Shown here piece after piece: positions 7,586 through 15,655 of a DNA stretch of 64,000 nucleotides. A program made the position numbers and the translations under genes. The stretch is taken from NCBI GenBank assembly GCA_942491105.1, contig CALNZX010000001.1, positions 310,001-374,000 of the forward strand. The letters run 5' to 3'. This DNA is from JBBEAM01 sp942491105. Its GTDB lineage: Bacteria; Pseudomonadota; Alphaproteobacteria; Kiloniellales; DSM-21159. How positions within the stretch are numbered: the first letter of the stretch is position 1; each line of letters opens with the position of its first letter. The notes below the pieces were generated by a model that saw only the letters and a list, made by a program, of their open reading frames with translations, was not told the origin of the DNA and searched no databases.

Positions 7586-10306
7586 GTGCCTCTTCCACCC
7601 AAGGCCATGGGCATGGTCGAGATGCCAGACGAATCCCTCGAACTAGGTGCCATGCTGCCGCTCTTCGAGGAGGCCTTCGGGCCGCACCCCGGCGGATTGC
7701 TTGTGCTGAGCGGCCAGGAGGAACTGCCTCAAGCGCGGCCGCTCTATGCTAATCCCCCCTTTCTTACGGCCTTTTCCAGATCCCTGGGAGAGCTGTCCGC
7801 TGCCATGGGCGATTACCAGCCTGCCGGCGATGGCGGGTATCGCGGCACCCTGCAGATGCCCGCCGGTCCCATTCCATTCCGTTGCGCGCCGCTCTACACC
7901 AGGGACGGCTCGGTCAGTTTCCGCTTGCTATCTTGCCTGCCCGAAGCTGCCTCTCCGCAGGCGCCCGGCGGCGCGCCACGGCAGGGTGGCAGCAACTACG
8001 CCGAGCTGCTCGAGCATGCCGGCGCGGGCATCGTCGCCCATCGCCATTTCCGCCCGCTCTATGCCAACAGCAAGGCGGCACGTTTGCTCGGTTTCGACGA
8101 CCCGGCGGAAGTGCTGCAGGAAGCCAGCCTGCTGCGCTTCGTGCCGCTCGATAGCTATGGGGTGCTGCTCGCGCGGCAGCGCCGCCTGCTGCAGGACGGG
8201 CGCGCCGGCGATCCGCGCTTGCTGCGCTGTGTCACCGCGGCCGGGGCGCGGACCTGGCTCGAAGCCGCCGATTCCCTGATGAACTGGCAGGGTACGCCGA
8301 TCGCCTGCCTGACTCTGATCGATGCCGGAAATCTTGCCGAGGCGCGGCAAAGCGAGGCCTTGCTGCGCGAAGCCGTGGATCATCTCTCCGATAGCTTCAT
8401 CCTCTACGACAGCGAGGACCGCGTGGTCCTGACCAACCGCCGGTTCCACGAGGTCTTTCCAAAGCTGCCATCGCAGGAGGCGATTACAGGCACTTCGATG
8501 GCCGACCTGGTGCGGGCCAATGTCGCGAATGGCGACGTCACCGATCCAAGCCTGCGCGGCGATAACGTAGAGAGCTGGATCCGCGCCTTCATCGAGAACC
8601 GCCGGGCCCTTAAGCTGCAGCTCTCGGAGGATACCTGGCCGGATGGCCGCTGGGATTTGCTGCGCGAGCAGCGGCTCGAGTCGGGCGCCTTCATCTCGGT
8701 GCGAACCGACATCACCGACCGCAAGCGCGCGGAAGAGGCCTTGCGCGATCATGAGGAGAAGCTGGAACACGCCCTGGCCGAACGCACCAAGCATCTGGAG
8801 GCCGTGCTTTCCAACATCGCGCAGGGCGTGGTGGTGCTCGATCCGGATCTGAGGGTCGTGCTGACCAACGACGGTCTGCACGAGATCGTCGGTTATCCCC
8901 GCGCGCTGGGTAAGCCGGGCACCCATGTATCGGCTTTGATCCGCGACCGCCTCGAAAGCGATCTCTTCCTGCCGGGCGAGGATCCGGCTCTGGACGCCGA
9001 AACCCTGATGCAGCGGCGCCTGCAAGCTTATCGCACGCTGACGCGCGAGGTGTATCAGCATCCCTTCCCGAATGGCCGGACGGTGGAGATTCACCGGGAA
9101 AAGCTGCGCGACGGCTCGATCATCTGCACCTTTAGCGACGTGACCGACAAGGTCCGGGCGGAGGAGGAGCTTCAGCGGCAGCGCGAAGCCCTGCACCAAA
9201 GCGAGAAGCTCTCCGCGCTGGGCATGCTGCTCGCGGGCGTGGCCCACGAGTTGAACAACCCACTGCAGGTGGTTCTGGGGCAGGCCGCGATGCTGGAATC
9301 GGCGCTGGCGGAGGAGCGGCATAGGGAGCGGGCGCGCCGCATCCTTCGTGCCGCGGAGCGCTGCGCCAAGATCGTCAAGGTCTTCCTGGCCATGGCGCGC
9401 GACGAGCCGGCCTCGCGCCTGCCGATAGACCTCAATGACTGCGTCGAACGCGCGCTCGACCTGATCTCCTATCAGCTTGACCGCGCCGGGATCGAGGTCG
9501 ATAGCCAGCTGGCCGCGGGCTTGCCGGAGATACTGGGCGATCCCGACCAGCTCAATCAGGTTTTCGTCAACCTGCTGATCAACGCGATGCAGGCGATGGA
9601 GGAAGCGCCGGAGCCACGGCGCATCATCCTGCGTACCCTGGCGCTTACCGCCAACGCGGAGGTCGAGGTCGTGGTGCAGGATAGCGGCCCGGGCGTACCG
9701 GACTCCCTGCGCGGCCGCATCTTCGATCCCTTCTTCACCACCAAGGCGACCGGGGTGGGAACCGGCGTCGGCCTTTCGGTCTGCCATGGCATGGTGAGCG
9801 CGCACGGCGGCTCGATCACCGTCGAGACAGCCGCGGAAGGCGGCGCCTGCTTTCGTGTCCGCTTGCCCTGCGGAGCGGTCTTGAGCGGAGCGGGGGAGGA
9901 AACCCTGGTGGCCAAGACTGGTCGCCCGGCGCGCGTCCTGGTGGTCGACGATGAACGGGAGATCCGCGCTCTGCTGAGCGAGTTCTTGAGTTCCACCGGT
10001 CTTGAAGTCCGGGCGGTATCCAATGCCCGGGATGGCTTGGCGCTGCTGCGCGAGAAGCGCTTCGATGCCGTGGTCTGCGATCTGCGGCTTCCGGGCATGG
10101 ATGGCCCGGCGTTCTATGCCGAGGCCGGCCGGATCGATCCGGCGCTCCGCGGCCGCTTCGTGTTCGCGACCGGCGATCTGCTAAGCGAGGGGTCCCGGCA
10201 GTTCCTCGCCGAGGCGGCGCGGCCCGTTCTGGAGAAGCCATTCCTGCCCGATCAGGTCCGCCGCATCGTCCTGCAGGTGGTGGAGCAAGCGGAAAGCGCC
10301 GCTTGA
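7586..10306 (+). CDS. Cytosolic PAS-containing hybrid histidine kinase
   Basis: About 906 residues, with no membrane segment. The N-terminal 500 residues hold several PAS-like segments (clear ones near 150-250, 260-385 and 400-530). The dimerisation/phosphoacceptor helix carries H554 in G-V-A-H-E-L-N-N-P-L, followed by an ATPase domain with D-S-G-P-G-V and G-T-G-V-G-L-S motifs. The protein ends in a receiver domain with phosphoacceptor D832 in V-C-D-L-R-L-P-G. No output regulator is encoded next to it, so phosphate is presumably passed elsewhere. The start is uncertain: the GTG at 7586 has a GGAGG 4 bases upstream, while ATGs at 7607 and 7613 are also possible. A TATACT hexamer at 7563-7568 could be its -10 box. 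Confidence 0.9.
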   Translation: MPLPPKAMGMVEMPDESLELGAMLPLFEEAFGPHPGGLLVLSGQEELPQARPLYANPPFLTAFSRSLGELSAAMGDYQPAGDGGYRGTLQMPAGPIPFRCAPLYTRDGSVSFRLLSCLPEAASPQAPGGAPRQGGSNYAELLEHAGAGIVAHRHFRPLYANSKAARLLGFDDPAEVLQEASLLRFVPLDSYGVLLARQRRLLQDGRAGDPRLLRCVTAAGARTWLEAADSLMNWQGTPIACLTLIDAGNLAEARQSEALLREAVDHLSDSFILYDSEDRVVLTNRRFHEVFPKLPSQEAITGTSMADLVRANVANGDVTDPSLRGDNVESWIRAFIENRRALKLQLSEDTWPDGRWDLLREQRLESGAFISVRTDITDRKRAEEALRDHEEKLEHALAERTKHLEAVLSNIAQGVVVLDPDLRVVLTNDGLHEIVGYPRALGKPGTHVSALIRDRLESDLFLPGEDPALDAETLMQRRLQAYRTLTREVYQHPFPNGRTVEIHREKLRDGSIICTFSDVTDKVRAEEELQRQREALHQSEKLSALGMLLAGVAHELNNPLQVVLGQAAMLESALAEERHRERARRILRAAERCAKIVKVFLAMARDEPASRLPIDLNDCVERALDLISYQLDRAGIEVDSQLAAGLPEILGDPDQLNQVFVNLLINAMQAMEEAPEPRRIILRTLALTANAEVEVVVQDSGPGVPDSLRGRIFDPFFTTKATGVGTGVGLSVCHGMVSAHGGSITVETAAEGGACFRVRLPCGAVLSGAGEETLVAKTGRPARVLVVDDEREIRALLSEFLSSTGLEVRAVSNARDGLALLREKRFDAVVCDLRLPGMDGPAFYAEAGRIDPALRGRFVFATGDLLSEGSRQFLAEAARPVLEKPFLPDQVRRIVLQVVEQAESAA

Positions 10307-10382
10307 GATTTTCTCGAAAATTAAGCACAACAGCCGCTGCTCCTCTTTAGTCCGGGGCGCCTTCCTGTCCTCTGGAGGAAAC

Positions 10383-11501
10383 ATGAAAAAGTTTATTGCC
10401 GCCGTGCTGGCGGTGCTCTGCGTCACCATCATTACCCTTTTCACCCTCGAGGGGATCTACTCGGTCGTCAAAGACGACGACCTGCACACCAGCGTTACCT
10501 ACCAGGCGATCGCGATGGGCAAGCGCGCCCTGGGCTATGAGAAGAAAATGGTCGGCGCCTATGAGCCGATGTTCTCCGATGCCTCGGAGCTGGGCGATCT
10601 GGTGCCGCAGATTCGCGAGTCCGGCATCGGCATCGGCAACGCGCCCTATCCCGAGGCGAAATCCGAAGCCGCGGCGGTGAACATCGAGGTCGACGGCTGC
10701 CCGACGCTGAAGCCGAACCTGAACAAGACCGCCTTCTATCTGCGCACCAACGCCTACAACCCCTTCGATCCGCCGAGCATCTTTCACGATCAGGATCAGG
10801 ACTTCGCCCCCGAACTGGCCGCGTTCTTCGAGCGCTACGGCGGGCGCCGGGTCAGCATGACCACCAACGCCGATGGCGAGCGCGTGACCCTGCCCATTCT
10901 GGAGCGGCCGAAGAAGGTCCTGATCGCCGGCGATTCCGTGGCCTTCGGCGCCCTGATCGACGATGCCGAGACCCTGTCCTCGCAGCTCCAGGCCCGCGAC
11001 CGCGCGCGGCAGTACGTCAATCTCGGCGTCGCCGGATCGGACGCCCAGGAAGTGATCTGCCGGCTGCAGGCGGCGACGGAGCAGCGCTATGACGGCCAGA
11101 TCGACGAGCTGATCTACGTCTACTGCGAGAACGACCTGAAGTATAAGCGGCCCTACGGCAAGCCGGAGGATGCCGTCGCCTGGATCAAGGACTTCGCCGC
11201 AGCGCAGGGCATCGAGAAGGTCACCATCGTCTTCTCGCCCTATATCTACCTCGTCGCACCGGAAGTGACGCGCTTTCGCGGCTATGACGGCGGCACCTAT
11301 CCCAACCGGGTGGAGGGCCGTCTGGCGCTCAAAAGCGAGGTCGAAAAGGCCGGGTTCAACTGGATCGACTTCGGCGAGATCGCGCGCGAGGAAATCCGGC
11401 GGACGCAGAGCCAGTTCGGTTTCTTCCATCTCTATACCGATCACAACCACCTTTCGCCCGAGGGGACGCGGCGTCTGGCGGAACGTCTGGCCGCGCTGTG
11501 A
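10383..11501 (+). CDS. Membrane-anchored SGNH/GDSL-type hydrolase
   Basis: 372 residues with one N-terminal membrane segment or uncleaved signal (about 4-28), so the enzyme domain likely faces the periplasm. The SGNH hallmarks are in order: block I G-D-S with catalytic S185, a glycine near 218, an asparagine in Y-C-E-N-D at 250, and the C-terminal D353-x-x-H356 in T-D-H-N-H-L-S-P-E-G. Enzymes of this fold hydrolyse or transfer acyl esters, often on surface glycans. A GGAGGAAAC ribosome site precedes the ATG. It opens the cassette that continues with the SxtJ-like protein, DUF5989 and the carbamoyltransferase. Its substrate is unknown. Confidence 0.8.
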   Translation: MKKFIAAVLAVLCVTIITLFTLEGIYSVVKDDDLHTSVTYQAIAMGKRALGYEKKMVGAYEPMFSDASELGDLVPQIRESGIGIGNAPYPEAKSEAAAVNIEVDGCPTLKPNLNKTAFYLRTNAYNPFDPPSIFHDQDQDFAPELAAFFERYGGRRVSMTTNADGERVTLPILERPKKVLIAGDSVAFGALIDDAETLSSQLQARDRARQYVNLGVAGSDAQEVICRLQAATEQRYDGQIDELIYVYCENDLKYKRPYGKPEDAVAWIKDFAAAQGIEKVTIVFSPYIYLVAPEVTRFRGYDGGTYPNRVEGRLALKSEVEKAGFNWIDFGEIAREEIRRTQSQFGFFHLYTDHNHLSPEGTRRLAERLAAL

Positions 11502-11603
11502 GCGCTTTCGGGCGGCCTCGCGTGAGCGTGGCGGGAAAAGCCGTTCCTTGCTCCGCGCGGGGCTTGTATAAGGCTCATTCCAAGACCTTGGGGACTGGGT
11601 GCC

Positions 11604-12032
11604 TTGTCTGAGTTTCACGAAAATCTTGCCAGCAACGACGAGCGGGATCCGCCGAGCATCAAGGGCTTCGGCATTACCTTCGCCGTGGTGCTGGCCATCA
11701 TCGGATTGTTTCCGCTGGCCGTGGGGTCGGGCGGCGCGCGGTGGTGGGCGCTGGCTTTGGCCGCGTTCTTCCTCGGCGCCGGCTTTTTCGCGCCGCAGCT
11801 TCTCAAGCCCCTGAACCGGCTGTGGTTCAAGTTCGGCATGCTGCTGCACCGCATCGTCAATCCCTTGGTTCTGGGCTTGCTGTTCCTGGTTGTCATCACC
11901 CCCACGGCGCTGGGCATGCGGATCTTCGGCAAGCGCCCGATACCCTGTCACTTCGACCCGGACGCGGAGAGTTACTGGGTGCCGCGTGAACCCGCCGGAC
12001 CCGAGCCCGCCGCCATGAAAAACCAGTTCTAG
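11604..12032 (+). CDS. SxtJ-family membrane protein
   Basis: 142 residues with three predicted membrane segments (about 22-41, 46-66 and 84-104), a short charged N-terminus, and a tail with R-P-I-P-C-H-F-D-P-D and Y-W. It starts with TTG, preceded by a GGGGACT ribosome-like site. The size, topology and position directly before a DUF5989 gene and a carbamoyltransferase fit the SxtJ family, named from the saxitoxin cluster where it lies by the carbamoyltransferase sxtI. Its biochemical role is not established. The next gene starts 10 bases after its stop. Confidence 0.75.
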   Translation: MSEFHENLASNDERDPPSIKGFGITFAVVLAIIGLFPLAVGSGGARWWALALAAFFLGAGFFAPQLLKPLNRLWFKFGMLLHRIVNPLVLGLLFLVVITPTALGMRIFGKRPIPCHFDPDAESYWVPREPAGPEPAAMKNQF

Positions 12033-12042
12033 GGAGCGCCGG

Positions 12043-12192
12043 ATGTCCTTCCTGCGAGAAATTTTCGACTTCGCCCGCCAGCGCAAGAAGCTCTGGCTGC
12101 TGCCGATCCTCATCGTGCTGGTCGCCTTCGGCGGGCTGCTGGTCCTGGCCAAGGGCAGCGCCGTCGCGCCCTTCGTCTACACCCTTTTCTGA
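12043..12192 (+). CDS. DUF5989-family small membrane protein (SxtK-like)
   Basis: Only 49 codons. The N-terminal half is amphipathic and basic (F-D-F-A-R-Q-R-K-K-L-W-L-L-P). It is followed by one membrane segment and ends in G-S-A-V-A-P-F-V-Y-T-L-F, which is the pattern of DUF5989. These proteins typically lie between an SxtJ-like gene and a carbamoyltransferase gene, exactly as here. The ATG is preceded by AGGGAG. The carbamoyltransferase TTG start lies 13 bases after the stop. The function is unknown; a membrane tether or partner for the transferase is plausible. Confidence 0.8.
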   Translation: MSFLREIFDFARQRKKLWLLPILIVLVAFGGLLVLAKGSAVAPFVYTLF

Positions 12193-12205
12193 TCGCCGCC
12201 GCGTT

Positions 12206-14047
12206 TTGCGTATTCTCGGAATCTCCGCGTTCTATCACGACAGCGCCGCCGCCCTTGTGGTCGATGGCGAGATCGTCGCGGCCGCGCAGGAAGAGCGCTT
12301 CACCCGCAAGAAGCATGACGCCGGCTATCCGGCCAACGCGATTCGTTACTGCCTGGAGGAGGGGGGGATAAGCCTGTCGGAGGTCGACTACGTCGCCTTC
12401 TACGACAAGCCCTTCCTGAAGTTCGAGCGCCTGCTCGAGACCTATCTGAGCTTCGCGCCGCGCGGCTTCAAATCCTTCTGCAAGGCGATGCCGGTCTGGC
12501 TCGGCGAGAAACTGTTCCTGAAGCGCCTGCTGCTGCGCAAGCTGCGCGCCGAGGGCCAGGAGGTCGACGAGGCCAAGCTGCTGTTCGCCGAGCATCACAT
12601 CAGCCACGCCGCCAGCGCCTACTATCCCTCGCCCTTCGACGACGCCCTGGTGCTGACCGCCGACGGGGTCGGGGAGTGGGCCACCACCTCGGTCGCGCTG
12701 GCCCAGGGCAACGAGCTGAAGATCGTCAAGGAGATCCACTTCCCCCATTCCCTGGGGCTGCTCTACTCGGCCTTCACCTACTACACCGGCTTTCGGGTCA
12801 ACTCCGGCGAGTACAAGATCATGGGCCTGGCGCCCTACGGCGAACCGCGCTACGCCGAGACCATCCGCGAGCATCTGATCGACGTGAAGCCGGATGGCTC
12901 CTACCGCCTGGACATGGATTTCTTCGACTACTGCACCGGCCTGCGGATGACGAACAAGAAGTTCGATGCGCTGTTCGACGGCCCGCCGCGCCAGCCCGAG
13001 CAGAAGCTGACCCAGCGCGAGATGGACCTCGCGGCCTCGGTGCAGAAGGTGCTGGAGGAAACCCTCCTGACCATGACCCGCGCGCTGGCCAAGGAGTACG
13101 GCAAGACGAAGCTCTGCCTGGCCGGTGGCGTGGCGCTGAACTGCGTCGCCAACGGCGAGATCCAGCGCGACGGCGCCTTCGAGAAGATCTGGATTCAGCC
13201 GGCGGCCGGCGATGCCGGCGGCGCGGTCGGCGCGGCCCTGGCGGCGCACTACGGCTATCTCGGCAATCCGCGCGAAGTCTCGGCCAACCGCATGGACGCC
13301 ATGTCCGGCTCCTACCTCGGGCCCGGCTACGGCCAGGACGACATCGAGCGCCGCCTGAGCGAGTCCCAGGCGGTGTTCAGCAGCCTCGACGACGACGCCC
13401 TGATCGAACAGACCGCCGAGGCGCTGGAGGCCGGCAAGGCGGTCGGCTGGTTCCAGGGGCGCATGGAGTTCGGGCCGCGGGCGCTCGGCAACCGCTCGAT
13501 CCTCGGCGATCCGCGCTCACCCCAGATGCAGTCGCTGCTCAACCTCAAGGTCAAATACCGCGAGTCCTTCCGGCCCTTCGCGCCCTCGGTGCTGCGCGAG
13601 GATGTCGCCGAGTGGTTCGAGATCGAAGGCGACAGCCCCTACATGCTGCTGGTCGCCGACGTCGCCAAGGACAAGCGCCTGGAGATGACCGCCGAGCAGC
13701 AGGCGCTGTTCGGCATCGACAAGCTCAACGTGCCGCGCTCGGAAATCCCGGCGGTGACCCATGTCGACTACTCGGCGCGGGTGCAGTCCGTCCATGCCGA
13801 GACCAACCCGCGCTATCACGCGCTGATCTCCGCCTTCAAGGCGCGCACCGGCTGCCCGGTGCTGGTCAACACCAGCTTCAACGTGCGCGGCGAGCCCCTG
13901 GTCTGCACCCCCGAGGACGCCTTCCGCTGCTTCATGGGCACGGAGATCGAGGTGCTGGTCGTCGGCAACTGCCTCCTGCGCAAGGAAGACCAGGACCCGA
14001 CCCTCAAGCAGAACTACGAAACGGCTTCGAGTTGGATTGAGGGTTAG
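12206..14047 (+). CDS. O-carbamoyltransferase, NodU/CmcH/TobZ family
   Basis: 613 residues, full length for the family. The N-terminal Kae1/YrdC-linked type domain shows G-I-S-A-F-Y-H-D-S-A-A-A at 5-16, E-E-R-F-T-R-K-K-H-D near 30-40 and F-A-E-H-H-I-S-H-A-A-S-A-Y near 130, the metal and carbamoyl-adenylate region. The C-terminal domain carries G-R-M-E-F-G-P-R-A-L-G-N-R-S and V-N-T-S-F-N-V-R-G-E-P. Such enzymes use carbamoyl phosphate and ATP to carbamoylate a hydroxyl group on a sugar, antibiotic or toxin. The acceptor cannot be deduced. The start is TTG at 12206. Two membrane proteins and an SGNH hydrolase directly upstream suggest that the acceptor is membrane-linked or exported. Confidence 0.93.
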   Translation: MRILGISAFYHDSAAALVVDGEIVAAAQEERFTRKKHDAGYPANAIRYCLEEGGISLSEVDYVAFYDKPFLKFERLLETYLSFAPRGFKSFCKAMPVWLGEKLFLKRLLLRKLRAEGQEVDEAKLLFAEHHISHAASAYYPSPFDDALVLTADGVGEWATTSVALAQGNELKIVKEIHFPHSLGLLYSAFTYYTGFRVNSGEYKIMGLAPYGEPRYAETIREHLIDVKPDGSYRLDMDFFDYCTGLRMTNKKFDALFDGPPRQPEQKLTQREMDLAASVQKVLEETLLTMTRALAKEYGKTKLCLAGGVALNCVANGEIQRDGAFEKIWIQPAAGDAGGAVGAALAAHYGYLGNPREVSANRMDAMSGSYLGPGYGQDDIERRLSESQAVFSSLDDDALIEQTAEALEAGKAVGWFQGRMEFGPRALGNRSILGDPRSPQMQSLLNLKVKYRESFRPFAPSVLREDVAEWFEIEGDSPYMLLVADVAKDKRLEMTAEQQALFGIDKLNVPRSEIPAVTHVDYSARVQSVHAETNPRYHALISAFKARTGCPVLVNTSFNVRGEPLVCTPEDAFRCFMGTEIEVLVVGNCLLRKEDQDPTLKQNYETASSWIEG

Positions 14048-14428
14048 GCAAAAGTAACTATGCGGTACCTAGTCTGCTGAAAGGGCAAGCAACAGCCAAA
14101 ACCCAACGTCCAAGGCCCTAGATCTTTAAGAATGCTCAAAAAATGCTATATCGTAAAGTACTTCACTAGGCGCAGAAGAGCCGCAGAGCTTAAAGAAGCG
14201 CAATGTTATCTCCTAGTAAAAAAATCCGATTGTGGATAGGAAAGCACCGTGAGTTTAGAAGCACTGTCGGTAGAGAAAAAAAACCTTCAGGGACCGCCAG
14301 TTACAAATTTCTTCATAAGCCTTTTCTAAACCACCAACCTTAAAAAGTCGGTTATCTCACTGCTCTCAATTAATATCATGTAAATCAAATGTGCAAATAT
14401 ATCTTGACTTATATCACCTTCGAGGAAT

Positions 14429-14457
14429 AAAAAAAGGCATCTAGTTGGTTAGATGCC
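14429..14457 (-). terminator. Rho-independent terminator ending the decayed minus-strand locus
   Basis: Perfect 8-base stem GGCATCTA/TAGATGCC with a 6-base loop, followed on the minus strand by seven T residues (plus-strand A run 14429-14435). It lies 10 bases after the last minus-strand stop codon, supporting the view that real minus-strand genes once ended here. Confidence 0.85.
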
Positions 14458-14466
14458 GAGTTATTT

Positions 14467-14583
14467 CTATATATCTCTTTGATTTGCCTTGAACTTTGCT
14501 TCGCGCAATGATCTAAGGTCTCCATGCTGTCTCAAGAAGACGGCCTTCGAGTTATTTTTGACGATTGAATAGGGAATTCCCAT
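14467..14583 (-). pseudogene. C-terminal remnant of an unidentified gene
   Basis: A 38-codon frame (M-G-I-P-Y-S-I-V-K-N-N... ending in N-Q-R-D-I) stops 10 bases before the terminator. Its composition is protein-like (charged, no random stop density). The region directly upstream reads as protein in a different frame (A-A-P-E-P-E-F-V-R-E-M-A-W-E-F-P-I at about 14570-14625), so the two pieces look like one gene split by a frameshift. I do not recognise the family. A genuine 38-residue peptide starting at the ATG 14583 cannot be excluded. Confidence 0.4.
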
Positions 14584-14744
14584 GCCATCTCACGTACAAA
14601 TTCGGGTTCAGGAGCTGCACTAGCAGCAGCGGCGGCAAACCTGTATAGCAGGCAATTCCCGCTTTCCTGAAGAGGCGAGATGGTCCACGAGAACGAGGGG
14701 AGAGATTCAGTGTCTCAAATCTCTACAATTACGAATAAACTGGC

Positions 14745-14978
14745 TCAAATCTTGCTCCGGAAGTAGTTCGTAATAGGTACCGCTCCCCTCGGATCGCGTC
14801 CCACAATTAACTCATAGTCTGCTCCTTCCTGTCTTTCAGGCTCAGTAAGTATTTCATTTCGTCGCTCCCAGAGCTGTCCAAGGCAACCATGGAGGCTTCG
14901 ATGTAATGCGGGGGTGGGGGGGATGCAGACAGTTCGAACTATTCTTGTATTTGTAATTAATTCCTGAGCACGGCTGAT
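14745..14978 (-). pseudogene. Remnant of an unidentified gene
   Basis: A 77-codon open stretch without a good start codon, containing a protein-like segment (W-E-R-R-N-E-I-L-T-E-P-E-R, then G-A-D-Y-E-L-I-V-G-R-D-P-R-G). In the same frame, beyond its TGA, reading continues through one more stop into the segment that precedes the 14467-14583 piece. This suggests in-frame nonsense mutations. The family is not recognised. Confidence 0.4.
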
Positions 14979-15020
14979 TCAAGGGCGATATTGTGCGGTC
15001 GTAGATCGATGCCGTAAATC

Positions 15021-15263
15021 TCAAAGGTTGCAGCGCATAGTGCGTCTCAGCTGTCGCATGGCGTTTTGGTAGGACTCATCTTCAGTGTATGCGGGAATAC
15101 CGAAAACTTCAGTAAATTTATCAAATCTACTAAGCTCAATTAAATTGATTAAGGCACCTCGCCTTCTTGCCGCATTTCTACGCGGGTTTAATTGACGGCC
15201 TCCAGTATTGAGTCGATCAAACACTAAGCGCCTAATGTCAGTAATATTAAACTTTCCCTCCAC
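15021..15263 (-). pseudogene. DUF262-like gene fragment
   Basis: An 80-codon frame with a GTG at 15263 contains V-F-D-R-L-N-T-G-G-R-Q-L-N-P, the hallmark of the DUF262 (GmrSD N-terminal, ParB-fold nuclease) family, followed by L-I-E-L-S and F-T-E-V-F-G-I-P as in that family. Where the family has a 'Q-E-x-R-N-A-L' segment, this frame reads R-R-N-A-A-R-R-R, as expected from compensating frameshifts. The usual N-terminal 200 or so residues are missing, and an in-frame TAA lies 8 codons upstream. DUF262 proteins are often part of phage-defence or modified-DNA restriction systems. This copy is almost certainly inactive. Confidence 0.6.
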
Positions 15264-15655
15264 AGGAGATAAAGAGGAAGGAAGGGGTTAATGCTTAATC
15301 CGCGGCGGGACTTAGTATAGCGCACCCCGTAAGGGACTGAGTACTAAGCGCAGAGAAAATCCCAGAGAAGTCGCGACGGAGAATTCGGCCAGAATCATGG
15401 AAGCATCCTCCCGAAAGCGGGCAGGAAGGCGGAAAATTCGAAGGCGGCGGCTTTATTTGCGACGAGGGAGGAGTGGTAGGGGGAATGGACGTTTTGCGCT
15501 AGAAATTCATCGGGATCATGGAGGACGCAGCCCTCAGCCCCCTCACCCAGCCCCATATTTCCATCAGCCTTACCGAGCTTTGAGGTGCAATACAGAAGAT
15601 GGCGTTGTTGACTCGGAAGTTTTTAAATGTCTTCAGGGGATGGGGGGTAGCTAAC

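Larger units (their letters stand above)
14048..15655. other. AT-richer, gene-poor interval with decayed coding sequence
   Basis: About 1.6 kb with no intact gene and visibly lower GC than either flank. On the plus strand I find no credible frame; a 34-codon ATG frame at 14132 looks random. On the minus strand several protein-like frames, broken by stops and frame changes, run from 15263 down to 14467 and end at a perfect terminator (separate entries). Other structure: a 7-base inverted repeat with a 10-base loop at 14701-14724, a G-rich run at 14909-14921, and a 7-base inverted repeat (CTTAGTA/TACTAAG) at 15311-15348. Bases 14048-14428 and 15349-15655 hold nothing I can name. Confidence 0.7.

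Noticed and set aside
10383..11501. SGNH protein as an alginate or cellulose acetylation AlgX/AlgJ partner
   Set aside because: The catalytic blocks fit the general GDSL/SGNH layout, but there is no MBOAT acyltransferase or alginate gene nearby to support such a role.
14132..14236. 34-codon plus-strand frame in the gene-poor interval
   Set aside because: No ribosome site, no recognisable motif, and a Lys/Arg-rich composition as expected by chance in this base composition.
14909..14921. G-rich run as a G-quadruplex or phase-variation tract
   Set aside because: It is short and lies in a decayed coding remnant, where a homopolymer frameshift scar is the simpler reading.
15397..15654. 85-codon plus-strand frame before the 2OG oxygenase
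   Set aside because: Arg/Gly-rich without motif or ribosome site; looks like random translation.
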